A stretch of 64,000 nt of DNA from Flavobacterium aquidurense (GTDB lineage: Bacteria; Bacteroidota; Bacteroidia; Flavobacteriales; Flavobacteriaceae): positions 1-64,000 of the forward strand of contig FNPS01000012.1 of assembly GCA_900107365.1 (NCBI GenBank). The letters are read 5' to 3'. The translations under genes were made by a program, and so were the position numbers. The notes beneath the pieces were generated by a model, which ran no database searches, had not been told where the DNA came from, and saw nothing but the letters and a program-made list of their open reading frames with translations. Below, piece after piece: positions 8,487-18,144 of the stretch. Positions within the stretch are counted from its first letter, which is position 1, and each line of letters starts with the position of its first letter.

Positions 8487-10160
8487 ATGAAGAAAATTTT
8501 ATTTACATTTTTAACCTTTTGCTTAATCACCATATCATTTGCACAAAAGACTCCAAAAGCGATTAAAGTTACGTACCAAAGAAGTTCTAATGGAAAAGTA
8601 ATTCCTAATCAGGATCCGCTGTTTTTATACGCTTCTAAGGATTTAAGTTTAATCACAACAGATAAAATTCTGCAACAGAAAGCAAATCTTCCGTTTGAAC
8701 AGACTTTTGTTACTTTTAATTCCAAAACTATTTCGCAACTGGCGAACTTAAAAGGAAACAAATCGATTCTTACTCACGACACTGAAGCTTTGGAAAAACA
8801 GAAATTTGAGTTCACAGCCGAAACCAAAAAAATCCTCAATTTTACCTGTAAAAAAGCAATTATTGTTGTAAACTCCAATAAAATCGAAATTTGGTATACC
8901 ACTGAATTGGGACTAAAAGGTGGGCCAAGTACTCTGGGACAGGATTTAGGTTTGGTTCTGGAAACCATTCGTAATGGGAATAGTGCATTAACAGCTACAA
9001 AAATTGAGACTTTAAAAACAATTCCATCTCTTCTAGCTATACCAAATGTTCCGGAAGCAGATCAATTAACTTATAAAGATTTGTTGTGGAAAAGTCGTTT
9101 TGTAAATATTTCTGTTTTCAATAAAGAGCAAATTAATTTTGTTGAAGGTGCAAAATCGAATGACAGTATTTTTAGATATGCGAGCGGAACTGTAATTGTT
9201 CGGAAAGTAAAATTTCCCGAAATTAAAAAAGGAAGTTCTGTTTATGTTGATGTTACACAACAATCTAACGGCGATGCATATGACAGAACTGGTTCCGTAT
9301 TTATGATTCCGATGGATAAAAAAGCATCTTTTTTGGATGGATTAAAAAACGGAGTCAACACATTGCCATTTTATGAAAATGGAAATGGCAAAAAATATCA
9401 GGGTGTTGTCGCAACAAATGACTACGCACCGTTGCTGGAATTGATGCGTTTCTTTACTCCTTTTGGCGTAAAGCATTTTAACTATTTAGAACAAAAAAAT
9501 AAGGTTTGGCAGGATAGTGTTTTCTATCGCCAGGAAATTTCTTTATTACAGTCAAAATTGAGTAATCAGGAAGTGTATATCGGTATGTTTATTGGGAATT
9601 ACGATGCAGGCGGGCACAAGGCAAGTTTGAATATTTCGATTCACCAAGGCGAAGACAACAATCCTAAAGGCGATTTTATTTTACCTCTTTTCAATACACT
9701 GAACGTAATGGAAATGGCAGGACAAGAATATGCCACCATGTTTGACAACGAAAAAGGACTGGAAATGTCTTTTGAAGTACCGGAAGGTTATAAAAATTTC
9801 AAATTGAGCTATACTACAACTGGTCACGGAGGCTGGGAAAATGGTGATGAATTTTTACAGAAAAAAAATACTATTCTTATTGACGGAAAAGAAGTATTTG
9901 GATTCACACCCTGGCGCACTGATTGTGGTTCGTACCGTTTGAGTAATCCAGCCTCAGGAAATTTTGGCAGCGGACTATCCTCATCCGATTTAAGTCGTTC
10001 TAACTGGTGCCCGGGAACAACAACTAATCCCAATCTTATTGATTTAGGAAATCTTTCACCAGGAAAACATACTATACGCGTTTCCATTCCTCTTGGAAAA
10101 CCAGAAGGAACCAGCAGTAGCGCCTGGAATGTCTCTGGTTTTTTAATTGGAGAAAAATAA
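8487..10160 (+). CDS. PNGase F-like N-glycanase with N-terminal GLPGLI-like domain
   Basis: 557 residues. A signal peptide (1-19, ending SFAQ) is followed by a domain (about 20-170) whose core (FTCKKAIIV, IEIWYTTEL, GLKGGPSTLGQDLGLVLE) resembles the GLPGLI family. Next come two PNGase F-type beta-sandwich domains. NGDAYDRTGS holds Asp266, matching catalytic Asp60 of Elizabethkingia PNGase F (DEWDRYANV). Glu455 in GDEFLQKK matches Glu206. SNWCPGTTTNP matches its GWCPG segment. No clear counterpart of Glu118 is seen. The family cleaves the GlcNAc-Asn amide bond and frees whole N-glycans. It leads an operon with GH29 (32 nt) and an M28 peptidase. PNGase F type II enzymes also carry an N-terminal domain, so this may be that class. 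Linkage to core-fucosylated glycans is inferred. Confidence 0.87.
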   Translation: MKKILFTFLTFCLITISFAQKTPKAIKVTYQRSSNGKVIPNQDPLFLYASKDLSLITTDKILQQKANLPFEQTFVTFNSKTISQLANLKGNKSILTHDTEALEKQKFEFTAETKKILNFTCKKAIIVVNSNKIEIWYTTELGLKGGPSTLGQDLGLVLETIRNGNSALTATKIETLKTIPSLLAIPNVPEADQLTYKDLLWKSRFVNISVFNKEQINFVEGAKSNDSIFRYASGTVIVRKVKFPEIKKGSSVYVDVTQQSNGDAYDRTGSVFMIPMDKKASFLDGLKNGVNTLPFYENGNGKKYQGVVATNDYAPLLELMRFFTPFGVKHFNYLEQKNKVWQDSVFYRQEISLLQSKLSNQEVYIGMFIGNYDAGGHKASLNISIHQGEDNNPKGDFILPLFNTLNVMEMAGQEYATMFDNEKGLEMSFEVPEGYKNFKLSYTTTGHGGWENGDEFLQKKNTILIDGKEVFGFTPWRTDCGSYRLSNPASGNFGSGLSSSDLSRSNWCPGTTTNPNLIDLGNLSPGKHTIRVSIPLGKPEGTSSSAWNVSGFLIGEK

Positions 10161-10192
10161 ACCACAACTAAAACTACTTAACTATCATAACC

Positions 10193-11524
10193 ATGAAAAA
10201 AATCACACTTTGCCTGTTGTTCTTCTCAATGAGCTGGATAACAATGTTTGCGCAAACCTACACCCCTACTGAAGGAAATCTAAAAAACAGAAAAGAATTT
10301 CAGGATGATAAATTCGGAATGTTCATTCACTTTGGTCCTTATAGCGTCCTGGCTAATGGCGAGTGGGTTATGAATAACCAAAACATCAAAGTAACGGAAT
10401 ACGGAAGGCTGATAAACGTTTTCAATCCTCAGAATTTTGATGCTAAAAAATGGGTTGGCATTGCGAAAGCAGCAGGAATGAAATACATCACTTTTACTAC
10501 ACGTCATCATGATGGTTTTAGCAATTTCGATACGCAATTATCCGATTGGAAAATTACCAATACGTTTTTCAAAAGAGATTTATTAAAAGAGTTAGCTGAC
10601 GAATGTCACAAGCAGGGAATCAAATTATTTTGTTATTATTCTCTTTTAGACTGGACAAGAACAGATTATCAATACGAAACAGGAAAAACCGGAAAAGGAA
10701 CAGGCAGAACTGCCAAAAGCGACTGGGAAAGTTACATTCGTTTTATGAAAGGCCAACTAACCGAATTGTTGAGCAATTATGGAGAAATTAGCGGAATCTG
10801 GTTTGACGGACATTGGGATCAATTGGATAACGATACAGATAAAACCTTAACTTCAAAAGTAAACTGGCATTATGATGAAATTTATAAATTGATACATTCT
10901 ATTCAGCCTAACTGTCTTATCTCCAACAATCATCACCTTTTACCGATACAGGGAGAAGATTTTCAAGCTTTTGAAAAAGATTTGCCGGGAGGAAACACTA
11001 CTGGATTTGGAGGACAATCTGTTTCACAATTGCCATTGGAAACCTGTGAAACGATGAACAATTCATGGGGATTTACTATCACGGACAGAAAATACAAATC
11101 AACTAAAGATTTATTGCATTATATGATCAATGCTGCGAGTTTGAATGCCAATTTTCTTTTAAATGTCGGACCGATGGCTGACGGATCAATTCAACCGGAA
11201 TTTATTGAAACCCTGAAAGAAATAGGAAACTGGATGGATAAAAACGGGAAAAGTATTTATGGAACAAGAGGCAACGTAATGAAACCACAAGATTGGGGCG
11301 GTTTTACTGCTAAAGACAAAATTTGGTTTGCCCATATCATCAATACACCAAAAGAAACTAATTATATTTTTATTCCGGAGATGAAACAAAAAATTAAAAA
11401 ATGCTATTTGATGGACGGAAAAAAAGAACTAAAATTCAAACAACAACCCGAAGGAACTTTTGTGTATTTGGATGGTATTAAATTGGATTCAATTGATACT
11501 ATAATCGAAATGCAAATACAGTAA
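10193..11524 (+). CDS. GH29 alpha-L-fucosidase, secreted
   Basis: 443 residues with a signal peptide (1-20, ending TMFAQ). GH29 motifs are KFGMFIHFGPYSV, YITFTTRHHDGFSNF and the nucleophile Asp205 in GIWFDGHWD. NSWGFTITDRKYKS and the LNVGPMADG segment complete the fold. It is a single catalytic domain with a short C-terminal beta domain and lies between PNGase and peptidase in one operon. It probably removes fucose from glycans while PNGase frees them; a core-fucose specificity is possible but not shown by sequence. The family retains configuration through a fucosyl-enzyme intermediate. Confidence 0.93.
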   Translation: MKKITLCLLFFSMSWITMFAQTYTPTEGNLKNRKEFQDDKFGMFIHFGPYSVLANGEWVMNNQNIKVTEYGRLINVFNPQNFDAKKWVGIAKAAGMKYITFTTRHHDGFSNFDTQLSDWKITNTFFKRDLLKELADECHKQGIKLFCYYSLLDWTRTDYQYETGKTGKGTGRTAKSDWESYIRFMKGQLTELLSNYGEISGIWFDGHWDQLDNDTDKTLTSKVNWHYDEIYKLIHSIQPNCLISNNHHLLPIQGEDFQAFEKDLPGGNTTGFGGQSVSQLPLETCETMNNSWGFTITDRKYKSTKDLLHYMINAASLNANFLLNVGPMADGSIQPEFIETLKEIGNWMDKNGKSIYGTRGNVMKPQDWGGFTAKDKIWFAHIINTPKETNYIFIPEMKQKIKKCYLMDGKKELKFKQQPEGTFVYLDGIKLDSIDTIIEMQIQ

Positions 11525-11549
11525 ATATTACAAATTAATTACCAAAAAC

Positions 11550-12518
11550 ATGTTCAACAAAACTCTTTTCCTCGCTGCCGTAGCTTTTATGGCAACTGAA
11601 AAAGGAACCGCACAATCGACATTTTCAGCTAAAAAATTCCTTCGACACGATACCTATCTGGCTTCAGATAAATTAGAAGGCCGTCTTGCCGGAACGAAAG
11701 GCAATAATGAAGCGGCGGCTTACATCAAAAAGTATTTTAAAAAATTTGGACTGAAAAAATTCAATAATGATTATTATCAGCCTTTCAAAATCTTCATTAA
11801 ACCCGATATCAATAAAATGAAATCGGACAGTGTATCAACTCAAAATGTAGTCGGTTATATCGAAGGTTCAGATGAAAACCTAAAGAAAGAATATATTGTT
11901 ATTGGGGCACATTATGATCACTGGGGCTGGGGTGGAAAAGGTTCTGGCAGCAAGAAAAAAGACACACTTGCGATTCATAACGGAGCCGATGATAATGCTT
12001 CGGGAGTTTCGGCGCTTTTATCCATTTTGGAGGAATTTCATCATAACAAAATCGCTCCTAAAAGGAGTATTATTTTCATTTCTTTTAGTGCTGAAGAAGA
12101 AGGTTTATTAGGTTCGAAGTATTTTGTTAGACATCTTCCTGTGGACAAAAATGCCGTAAAAGTGATGATCAATATGGATATGGTGGGTCGTTTAAACGAT
12201 AAAAAAGAGCTTTATATGGGCGGTGCCGGAACTTTTCCGGGTGGTGTCGAACTGATGAAAAAACTAGGTGAAGGCAGCGGTCTAAATCCGATTGTTTTTG
12301 CTGGCGATGTCGGCGGTTCTGATCATGTTACATTTTATAAAAACGATATTCCGGCTGTAGGATTACATACAGGAGGACATCCACAATATCACACACCCGA
12401 AGACGACACAGCCTTGATTAACAGTGAAGGAGCCGTTTTAGTGAGCAAATACATTTACAATGCATTAACTGCAATTGCCAATTATGATCAACCGTTAACT
12501 TTTATCAAACAAAATTAA
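11550..12518 (+). CDS. M28 family metallopeptidase, secreted
   Basis: 322 residues with an N-terminal signal peptide (about 1-21, cleaved near GTAQS). All M28 zinc-site elements are visible in order: HYDHWGWG, GADDNASGV, SAEEEGLLGS, NMDMVGR and QYHTPEDD. The family comprises co-catalytic di-zinc aminopeptidases. It sits 25 nt after GH29 in the PNGase operon and is followed by a strong terminator. A role in trimming the peptide left after deglycosylation fits its position (inference). The length is normal for a minimal M28 enzyme without a PA domain. Confidence 0.92.
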   Translation: MFNKTLFLAAVAFMATEKGTAQSTFSAKKFLRHDTYLASDKLEGRLAGTKGNNEAAAYIKKYFKKFGLKKFNNDYYQPFKIFIKPDINKMKSDSVSTQNVVGYIEGSDENLKKEYIVIGAHYDHWGWGGKGSGSKKKDTLAIHNGADDNASGVSALLSILEEFHHNKIAPKRSIIFISFSAEEEGLLGSKYFVRHLPVDKNAVKVMINMDMVGRLNDKKELYMGGAGTFPGGVELMKKLGEGSGLNPIVFAGDVGGSDHVTFYKNDIPAVGLHTGGHPQYHTPEDDTALINSEGAVLVSKYIYNALTAIANYDQPLTFIKQN

Positions 12519-12552
12519 AATACTTTAAGATTATCTTCTTTTCTTTAAAATA

Positions 12553-12606
12553 AAAATCGGCAAATTTGTAGTTAATTTTACTGCAAGTTCGCCGATTTTT
12601 TTTATA
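12553..12606 (+). terminator. Terminator of the PNGase-GH29-M28 operon
   Basis: A 19-bp stem with three non-Watson-Crick or wobble positions (AAAATCGGCAAATTTGTAG with CTGCAAGTTCGCCGATTTT, 9-nt loop) is followed by a T run, 35 nt after the M28 stop. Confidence 0.9.
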
Positions 12607-12840
12607 CTTTATAACTAATAGTTGAAAGTCTGCAATTTCTACCATCAGGCACTAAATAGCGGTAATCATATCCGTTCGAAATTCGTTGGCTTGCCGTTGG
12701 TACGCAACAAAATGATAACTATTGCGTACCTTCGGCACGCTAAACCTATTCAAATTCATATTCTCTACCAATGTGTAGTTCCTACGGCACAAATTGTAAA
12801 CTTCAACTTTTCATTGGCATAAATAACTACCACATTCAAT
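12607..12840. other. Gene-free stretch with degraded intergenic-repeat look
   Basis: No credible gene. The only ORF (12622-12822) has an unstructured translation. Short self-similar pieces (GGTACGCAACAAAATGATAA then ATTGCGTACC, an inverted pair at 12699-12729; GTAGTTCCTACGGCAC) look like remains of a dispersed repeat. Confidence 0.4.
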
Positions 12841-12852
12841 TTAATACAAAAG

Positions 12853-12892
12853 GAAACCCCATCATTCGGGATGATCCGAACTTTGGGGTTTC
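12853..12892 (-). terminator. Terminator of the susCD operon
   Basis: The stem GAAACCCC (12853-12860) pairs with GGGGTTTC (12885-12892). On the minus strand it is followed by CTTTTGTATT. It lies 37 nt after the SusD stop. Confidence 0.75.
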
Positions 12893-12928
12893 TTACTAAA
12901 AAACAAAATATTTAATTCAAAAGGAAGC

Positions 12929-14494
12929 TTACTTTACATCCCAGAAAATTTTAGTACTTAAGTTATCCTTATCCTTAACTGTGTTATAATTAGTAGTATT
13001 ATAAACTCTTTCAGAATTTGGATACGTCCAACGTGTTGGTGGTGTTTTTCTGATACTGCTAGTCTCATCTTCCATGAAAGTTAAAGCTGGCAATTTTAAT
13101 CTTCTTTGTTCAGCCCATGATTCATCAGCCTGCATTACATTATAATGAATGTATTTTTGAAAAGCAATCAATTGTAATTGTGCAGCAGCTGTTGTAGCAC
13201 CTGCAAAGTTAATTTTAGTAATGTAAGCATCAATTTCAGCAGCTGTTGGCTCTGTAGTTGGTTTCCATGTTAAGACGTCAGCTTTATCACCTAATCTTAC
13301 ATAATACTCAATAGATTGTCTGATCGCTTTTTCAAAATAGGTCTTTGCTGTAGTAGCATTTCCGCTTCTTGAATAATATTCTGCAAGAATCAGGTTTACT
13401 TCAGCAGCATTTATCAATGTACCAGGTAACCAATCGTTTTTACTAATTACAGATCTATTGTAAATTGCTATTTGACTATTAGCGATTAATTGATCCTGAA
13501 CTCCAGATGTTAACAATGGATCAAGTCCTACATAAGCAGTTGCGCTTGCTCCTTTTTCAAATAACCATGGCTGACGAGGATCGCTATTGGCATTCATGTG
13601 GTCAATCATTGGTTTTGGGGCAATGTTGTTATTTCCACCTTCTAAAGCATCAAAGAAACCTGAAGTATCTAAATCTGTATCCTGAGTATACACTCTAAAG
13701 GCAATATTCTCTGCATTTTCATCTACGATTTTTGCTTCAGTAATAATTTGAGCAATTTCAGTATTAGCTCTAGCTGACATAGCAGGAACTGCTGAAACTC
13801 TGTTTAACAATTTCAAACGCAAAGAATTGCAATAATTTCTCCACATCACCAGGTCTCCTTTATTGATCAAATCCTGATTTTTGAATTCCACTTCTACCTT
13901 AGCAGGTAAAGTAATTGTATTCAATTCTGTAGAAAAAGCTTTCAAATCATCTAACATTTTAATATAAAGCTCTGTCTGATTGTCGTACTTAGCAGCTGCA
14001 GCATCATAATTACCACCTGTCATACTAATTTTACCAGCTTCAGAGAAAGGAATATCTCCAAAATTGTCAATCATTTTTGAGGTATGATCATATAAATAAA
14101 TTGTTGAAGTAATTGCATAGATTCTATTTCCTGCTTGTTCAGCAGCAGGTAAAGAAGCCATCACTTTTTCAAGTTCTCTATATTGAGCAATAAACTTATA
14201 GTATCTCTCCCATCTGTTTGTTACAGCTGCTCCCGGAACGTAACGTCCTGTCATGTTCGTAAAACCGTGGGCTTGCGTGTAACTTAAAGAAGTAGTTCTT
14301 ATAACTGTAAAGTAGTTCCAATACGATGGAATTACATCTTCAAAGTTAATTTTCATGAAACCGGCAAATTGTTTAGGCACATTTGTCGATGTTACCGTAG
14401 ACGGATCTCTGTACGCGTCTTCAAAATCAGCTTGCGAACAAGAACCTAAAAAGATCGCTGCTGTCGCTAATGATATATATAATAATTTTCTCAT
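12929..14494 (-). CDS. SusD/RagB-family surface glycan-binding lipoprotein
   Basis: 521 residues. A lipoprotein signal with lipobox LGSC (Cys19) is followed by a helical SusD-like body: WERYYKFIAQYRELEKVMASL, IYLYDHTSKMIDNFGDIPFSEA and an Ala-rich TPR-like run, ending in a segment with EQRRLKLPALTF. It lies 31 nt downstream of the SusC gene and makes the outer-membrane complex with it, capturing oligosaccharide for import. It belongs to the SusD-like branch that is common in Flavobacterium. The ligand cannot be read from sequence; an N-glycan or a fucosylated fragment fits the context. Confidence 0.92.
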   Translation of the reverse strand: MRKLLYISLATAAIFLGSCSQADFEDAYRDPSTVTSTNVPKQFAGFMKINFEDVIPSYWNYFTVIRTTSLSYTQAHGFTNMTGRYVPGAAVTNRWERYYKFIAQYRELEKVMASLPAAEQAGNRIYAITSTIYLYDHTSKMIDNFGDIPFSEAGKISMTGGNYDAAAAKYDNQTELYIKMLDDLKAFSTELNTITLPAKVEVEFKNQDLINKGDLVMWRNYCNSLRLKLLNRVSAVPAMSARANTEIAQIITEAKIVDENAENIAFRVYTQDTDLDTSGFFDALEGGNNNIAPKPMIDHMNANSDPRQPWLFEKGASATAYVGLDPLLTSGVQDQLIANSQIAIYNRSVISKNDWLPGTLINAAEVNLILAEYYSRSGNATTAKTYFEKAIRQSIEYYVRLGDKADVLTWKPTTEPTAAEIDAYITKINFAGATTAAAQLQLIAFQKYIHYNVMQADESWAEQRRLKLPALTFMEDETSSIRKTPPTRWTYPNSERVYNTTNYNTVKDKDNLSTKIFWDVK

Positions 14495-14525
14495 GTTGTC
14501 TATTTTTTAATTATAATTTATCCAA

Positions 14526-17500
14526 TTAGAAAGATGCTCTCAACATTACACCATAACTTCTTGTTGATGGAGCTAATCCTGCATTGTTTACGTTTTTATC
14601 CCATCTTGATCCTGAAGTAGTTGCTTCTGCGTCCATATCTTTAATGGTTCTGTAGATATAAAATAAATTACGTCCGAATAAAGACAAACTTAATTTAGTA
14701 GCTCCAATTTTGCTGGCATACGATGCCGGTACATTAAAGGCAAGAGACAATTCTCTTAACTTAACGTAATCATTCTTTTGGATATACAATTCATAACGTG
14801 AACTACTGTATTGAGGTCCTCCCCAGTTGTACGTCATATTATAGTAACCTGCCTGAGAAATAACATTTGTATTTTGTGTACCGTCCGGAGCTGTACCATC
14901 CATTAACATACCATCACGGAATAATTGTTGCCCAGCTGGTCCTGCAGTTGCAGAATTTGGAACCTGAACTCCTTTACCGTTATCCATATAATACGTTAAA
15001 CCACCACGGTCATTTGTACTATTATTCAATGACTCTTCAGTCAATCCTCTTGATGTCATCCAGTTAATACCAGTTGGCATTAAATAACCTCCATAAGAAT
15101 AGTCAATACTTACATCTAATGTAAAACTTTTATAAGTAAATGAGTTTATCAAACCTCCTACACCTTTAGCCATAGCAGTTCCGTATTTTTCCCATTTGTC
15201 TCCGTCAATCATATAATATCCATCAGAGTCAACCATTTTATTACCATTTGCATCTGTTTTTACAGGGTGTGCATAAATTCCTCCCATTGGATCACCTACA
15301 ACTGATTTCAATTGTGCAGCAGAACCATCATAATCAGCATGCAATAATTCTGTTGCACCATTAGCTAATTTTAAGATTTTGTTCGTGTTTTTTGCCCAGT
15401 TTAAAGTTACATCCCAAGAAAAACTTTCTGATCTAAAAGGAGAACCTGTCAGTGCTACCTCAAATCCCTGATTACTCAACTCCCCTACGTTAGCTAAAAT
15501 TTTGCTTGCTCCGGTGGTTGGTGCTAATGTTAAATCAAGAATTTGATCTTTAATTTTTGCATTATAATAAGAGACATCTAATCCTAATCTTCTGTCAAAA
15601 AACTTAGTTTCAAAACCAAACTCATATTCATTTTTCATTTCAGGTTTGATTCCTTCATTTCCATAAATATCTTGAGAATTTGTAATTAAAACCGGGTTAG
15701 TAGTTCCCTGATTTCCTAAAGTAGTTTGTTGATAAGCAACGTTAGCTCTGTAACGATCCGGGTAATTACCCACAATACCCCAAGAACCACGCATTTTTGC
15801 ATAACTGATAAATTCCGGTAATTTTACAGCATCAGATAATACAAAACTTGAGTTTACAGAAGGGTAAGTAAAAGCATTGTTATCCGGGTTCATTGTAGAA
15901 GTACGGTCTCTTCTTATAGTACCTTCAAGGAATAAGTAGTTTTTATAGCTTCCGCTTAAAGTTCCAAAAACAGCATCTTTAATAGTTTCATATCTTGAAG
16001 AAGTACTTGTTGCAAGTCCGATAGATGAATTCATATCATACCATCCTTCAACACTTAAACCACGATTAGTTGAACGTGATAAAGTTCTGCCTGTTTCCTG
16101 AGTACCTGAATAACCAAGCACAGCATTTAGACCAAAATCCTCATTAAGTTTTGTATTATAAGTCAATAATAAATCTCCATAAAGAATATTATAATCCTGA
16201 GCATCCATCATGAAAGAACCAGAAGAATCTCCGTCACTACCAAATTGGTAAAGTAAAGGTATTTCTACAGGGTTTTTATTTTCTGTATTTACTGAAGTTA
16301 AATCAGTCGAAAGACGACCTCGCAATGCTAAATCTTTAGTAATTGAAAGCGTTTCAGTAACACTGGCAATTAAACGGTTTGTAACCTCGTCTTGTTGTTT
16401 CGCATTTGTATTCCAGAAATAATCTAAGATATCTGTTTTATAACCATTACGGTAAATATTTTCACCAGGAGTCAAACTTTGAGTTCCCTGACCTATAACA
16501 TATTTATATCCTAAACTAGTTTGATATTTCGCTTTATACCAGTCACCATTATCAAATGGGCTAAGCATTCCCGTAAAGTTATTAACCAAACGATCCATAG
16601 CAAAAGTACGATTTTTAATATCCTGATTTAAATAACTCACAATAACATCCGTTTTCAACTTTCCTGTTTTGAAAGATGCATTTACGTTGAAATTGTTCTT
16701 TTTATTATAGTTACCCATGCTTAATCCTTCTGACTCAATATGAGTATAAGAAAAACGAATATTACTATTTTCTGTACTGTTTGTTAAAGCAAAGTTTGTA
16801 GTTCCGTCCCATGCATTTTGAAACATGTTTTTATATCCATCTTTTTGAGCAGAATACGGACGAACAACTCCGTCCCAAGACATAACCGGTTGTCCATCGA
16901 ACCATGGACCAAAGTTATTACTACTGGCAGAAACTCCTCTTGTATCAGCCACTCCATCACCATTTGTATCATAATGAGCAAAACCATCTGGCGCTAAAAA
17001 TCCTGTAGAGTAGTTTGCATTCGTCCATCCCGGACCTCTTTCATATTGAAATCTTGGCAAGTATGCAATTTGGTTCCCAGAATAACTAGTACTAAAATCA
17101 ATACCTAAACCTTTTTTTCCTTTACCTGATTTAGAAGTAATTAATACAACTCCATTTACAGCTTCAGAACCATATAATGCAGCTGCAGAAGCTCCTTTAA
17201 GAATAGAGATATTCTCAATATCTTCAGGGTTAATATCTGCTAAACCATTATTTTTAACACGTGGTGCATTCCAGTAATCATTGTTGTTAACCTCACCATC
17301 ACGAATTGGCACACCATCAAGAATGATAAGTGGCTGATTTCTTCCAGTGATAGAGTTAATTCCACGGATTTGAATATTGATTGCTCCGGCTCCTCCAGGA
17401 GTAGAACTAATACGTACACCTGGCGCTTTACCGTATAGAGAGTTAGCGATAGTAGGCGAAGCCGTCTTTACGATTGCATCCGCTTTAATGATACTTGTAG

Positions 17501-17861
17501 CATATCCAATCGATTTATTCTTTTTAGATTGCCCCAATGCTGTAACAGTAACACCATCAAGTTCATTAGTACCACTTGCTAATCTGATTTTCATTCCATC
17601 AGCAGCTTTTAATTCTGTTGTTTTGTAACCTATTGAACTTACAATAAGAGTAGCGCCTTCTTTTACAGAGATTGTAAATGCTCCGTTCTCGTCAGTAATC
17701 GTTTCTACTTTTGTTCCTTTTTCTCTAACAATCGCTGATGGAACGGGTGCATTAGTATTATCTGTAATTACCCCAGAGATTGTAGTGTTTTGGGCTTTCG
17801 CATTTTGAAAGCACAATACCATTAGAAAAACTAACAGCGATTCATATAACAGTTTTCTCAT
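14526..17861 (-). CDS. SusC/RagA-family TonB-dependent outer-membrane transporter
   Basis: 1,111 residues. Signal peptide (1-23, ending QNAKAQ), then a carboxypeptidase-regulatory-like domain (about 25-105: TISGVITDNTNAPVPSAIVREKGT), plug domain with IQIRGINSITGRNQPLIILDG and ENISILKGASAAALYGSEAVNGV, and a 22-strand type barrel ending in an aromatic residue (LRASF). The plug motifs identify the SusC/RagA class. It imports glycan with its SusD partner using TonB energy. Its 283-nt upstream region contains a LacI-type operator at 18097-18114 and lies behind the lacI gene. This is the only SusCD pair in the window. Confidence 0.95.
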   Translation of the reverse strand: MRKLLYESLLVFLMVLCFQNAKAQNTTISGVITDNTNAPVPSAIVREKGTKVETITDENGAFTISVKEGATLIVSSIGYKTTELKAADGMKIRLASGTNELDGVTVTALGQSKKNKSIGYATSIIKADAIVKTASPTIANSLYGKAPGVRISSTPGGAGAINIQIRGINSITGRNQPLIILDGVPIRDGEVNNNDYWNAPRVKNNGLADINPEDIENISILKGASAAALYGSEAVNGVVLITSKSGKGKKGLGIDFSTSYSGNQIAYLPRFQYERGPGWTNANYSTGFLAPDGFAHYDTNGDGVADTRGVSASSNNFGPWFDGQPVMSWDGVVRPYSAQKDGYKNMFQNAWDGTTNFALTNSTENSNIRFSYTHIESEGLSMGNYNKKNNFNVNASFKTGKLKTDVIVSYLNQDIKNRTFAMDRLVNNFTGMLSPFDNGDWYKAKYQTSLGYKYVIGQGTQSLTPGENIYRNGYKTDILDYFWNTNAKQQDEVTNRLIASVTETLSITKDLALRGRLSTDLTSVNTENKNPVEIPLLYQFGSDGDSSGSFMMDAQDYNILYGDLLLTYNTKLNEDFGLNAVLGYSGTQETGRTLSRSTNRGLSVEGWYDMNSSIGLATSTSSRYETIKDAVFGTLSGSYKNYLFLEGTIRRDRTSTMNPDNNAFTYPSVNSSFVLSDAVKLPEFISYAKMRGSWGIVGNYPDRYRANVAYQQTTLGNQGTTNPVLITNSQDIYGNEGIKPEMKNEYEFGFETKFFDRRLGLDVSYYNAKIKDQILDLTLAPTTGASKILANVGELSNQGFEVALTGSPFRSESFSWDVTLNWAKNTNKILKLANGATELLHADYDGSAAQLKSVVGDPMGGIYAHPVKTDANGNKMVDSDGYYMIDGDKWEKYGTAMAKGVGGLINSFTYKSFTLDVSIDYSYGGYLMPTGINWMTSRGLTEESLNNSTNDRGGLTYYMDNGKGVQVPNSATAGPAGQQLFRDGMLMDGTAPDGTQNTNVISQAGYYNMTYNWGGPQYSSSRYELYIQKNDYVKLRELSLAFNVPASYASKIGATKLSLSLFGRNLFYIYRTIKDMDAEATTSGSRWDKNVNNAGLAPSTRSYGVMLRASF

Positions 17862-18096
17862 AATTAATATTAGTTTGGTTTGGTTTTAAAATTTTGTTTA
17901 AATTGAAAGATTTCGATTTCTAAAAAATTTTGAATACTAAAATCTTTAATTTCAAATTACCGATTTCTCCTTATCAGAATTTGGCAATAATTCCTTGATT
18001 AATATTCTGTTTTTTTTACATCATAAGCTTTTTGTTTGTTTAATAATTTGTTTAAGTTTTCTTAGTCATTTTTTGAATTTATCTTCTTAGCATTAG

Positions 18097-18114
18097 TACT
18101 ATAACGTTTTAGTA
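18097..18114 (-). promoter_or_regulatory. LacI-type operator before susC
   Basis: TACTATAA-CG-TTTTAGTA has 7 of 8 matching positions between the half-sites. It lies 236 nt upstream of susC and 31 nt past the lacI stop. Confidence 0.65.
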
Positions 18115-18144
18115 TTTTAGCTTTAAAAAAAGGCTTCTACATTA

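Noticed and set aside
12622..12822. 66-codon ORF between the M28 peptidase terminator and SusD
   Set aside because: It lies in a stretch with repeat-like inverted fragments, has no ribosome-binding or domain feature, and its translation is unstructured.
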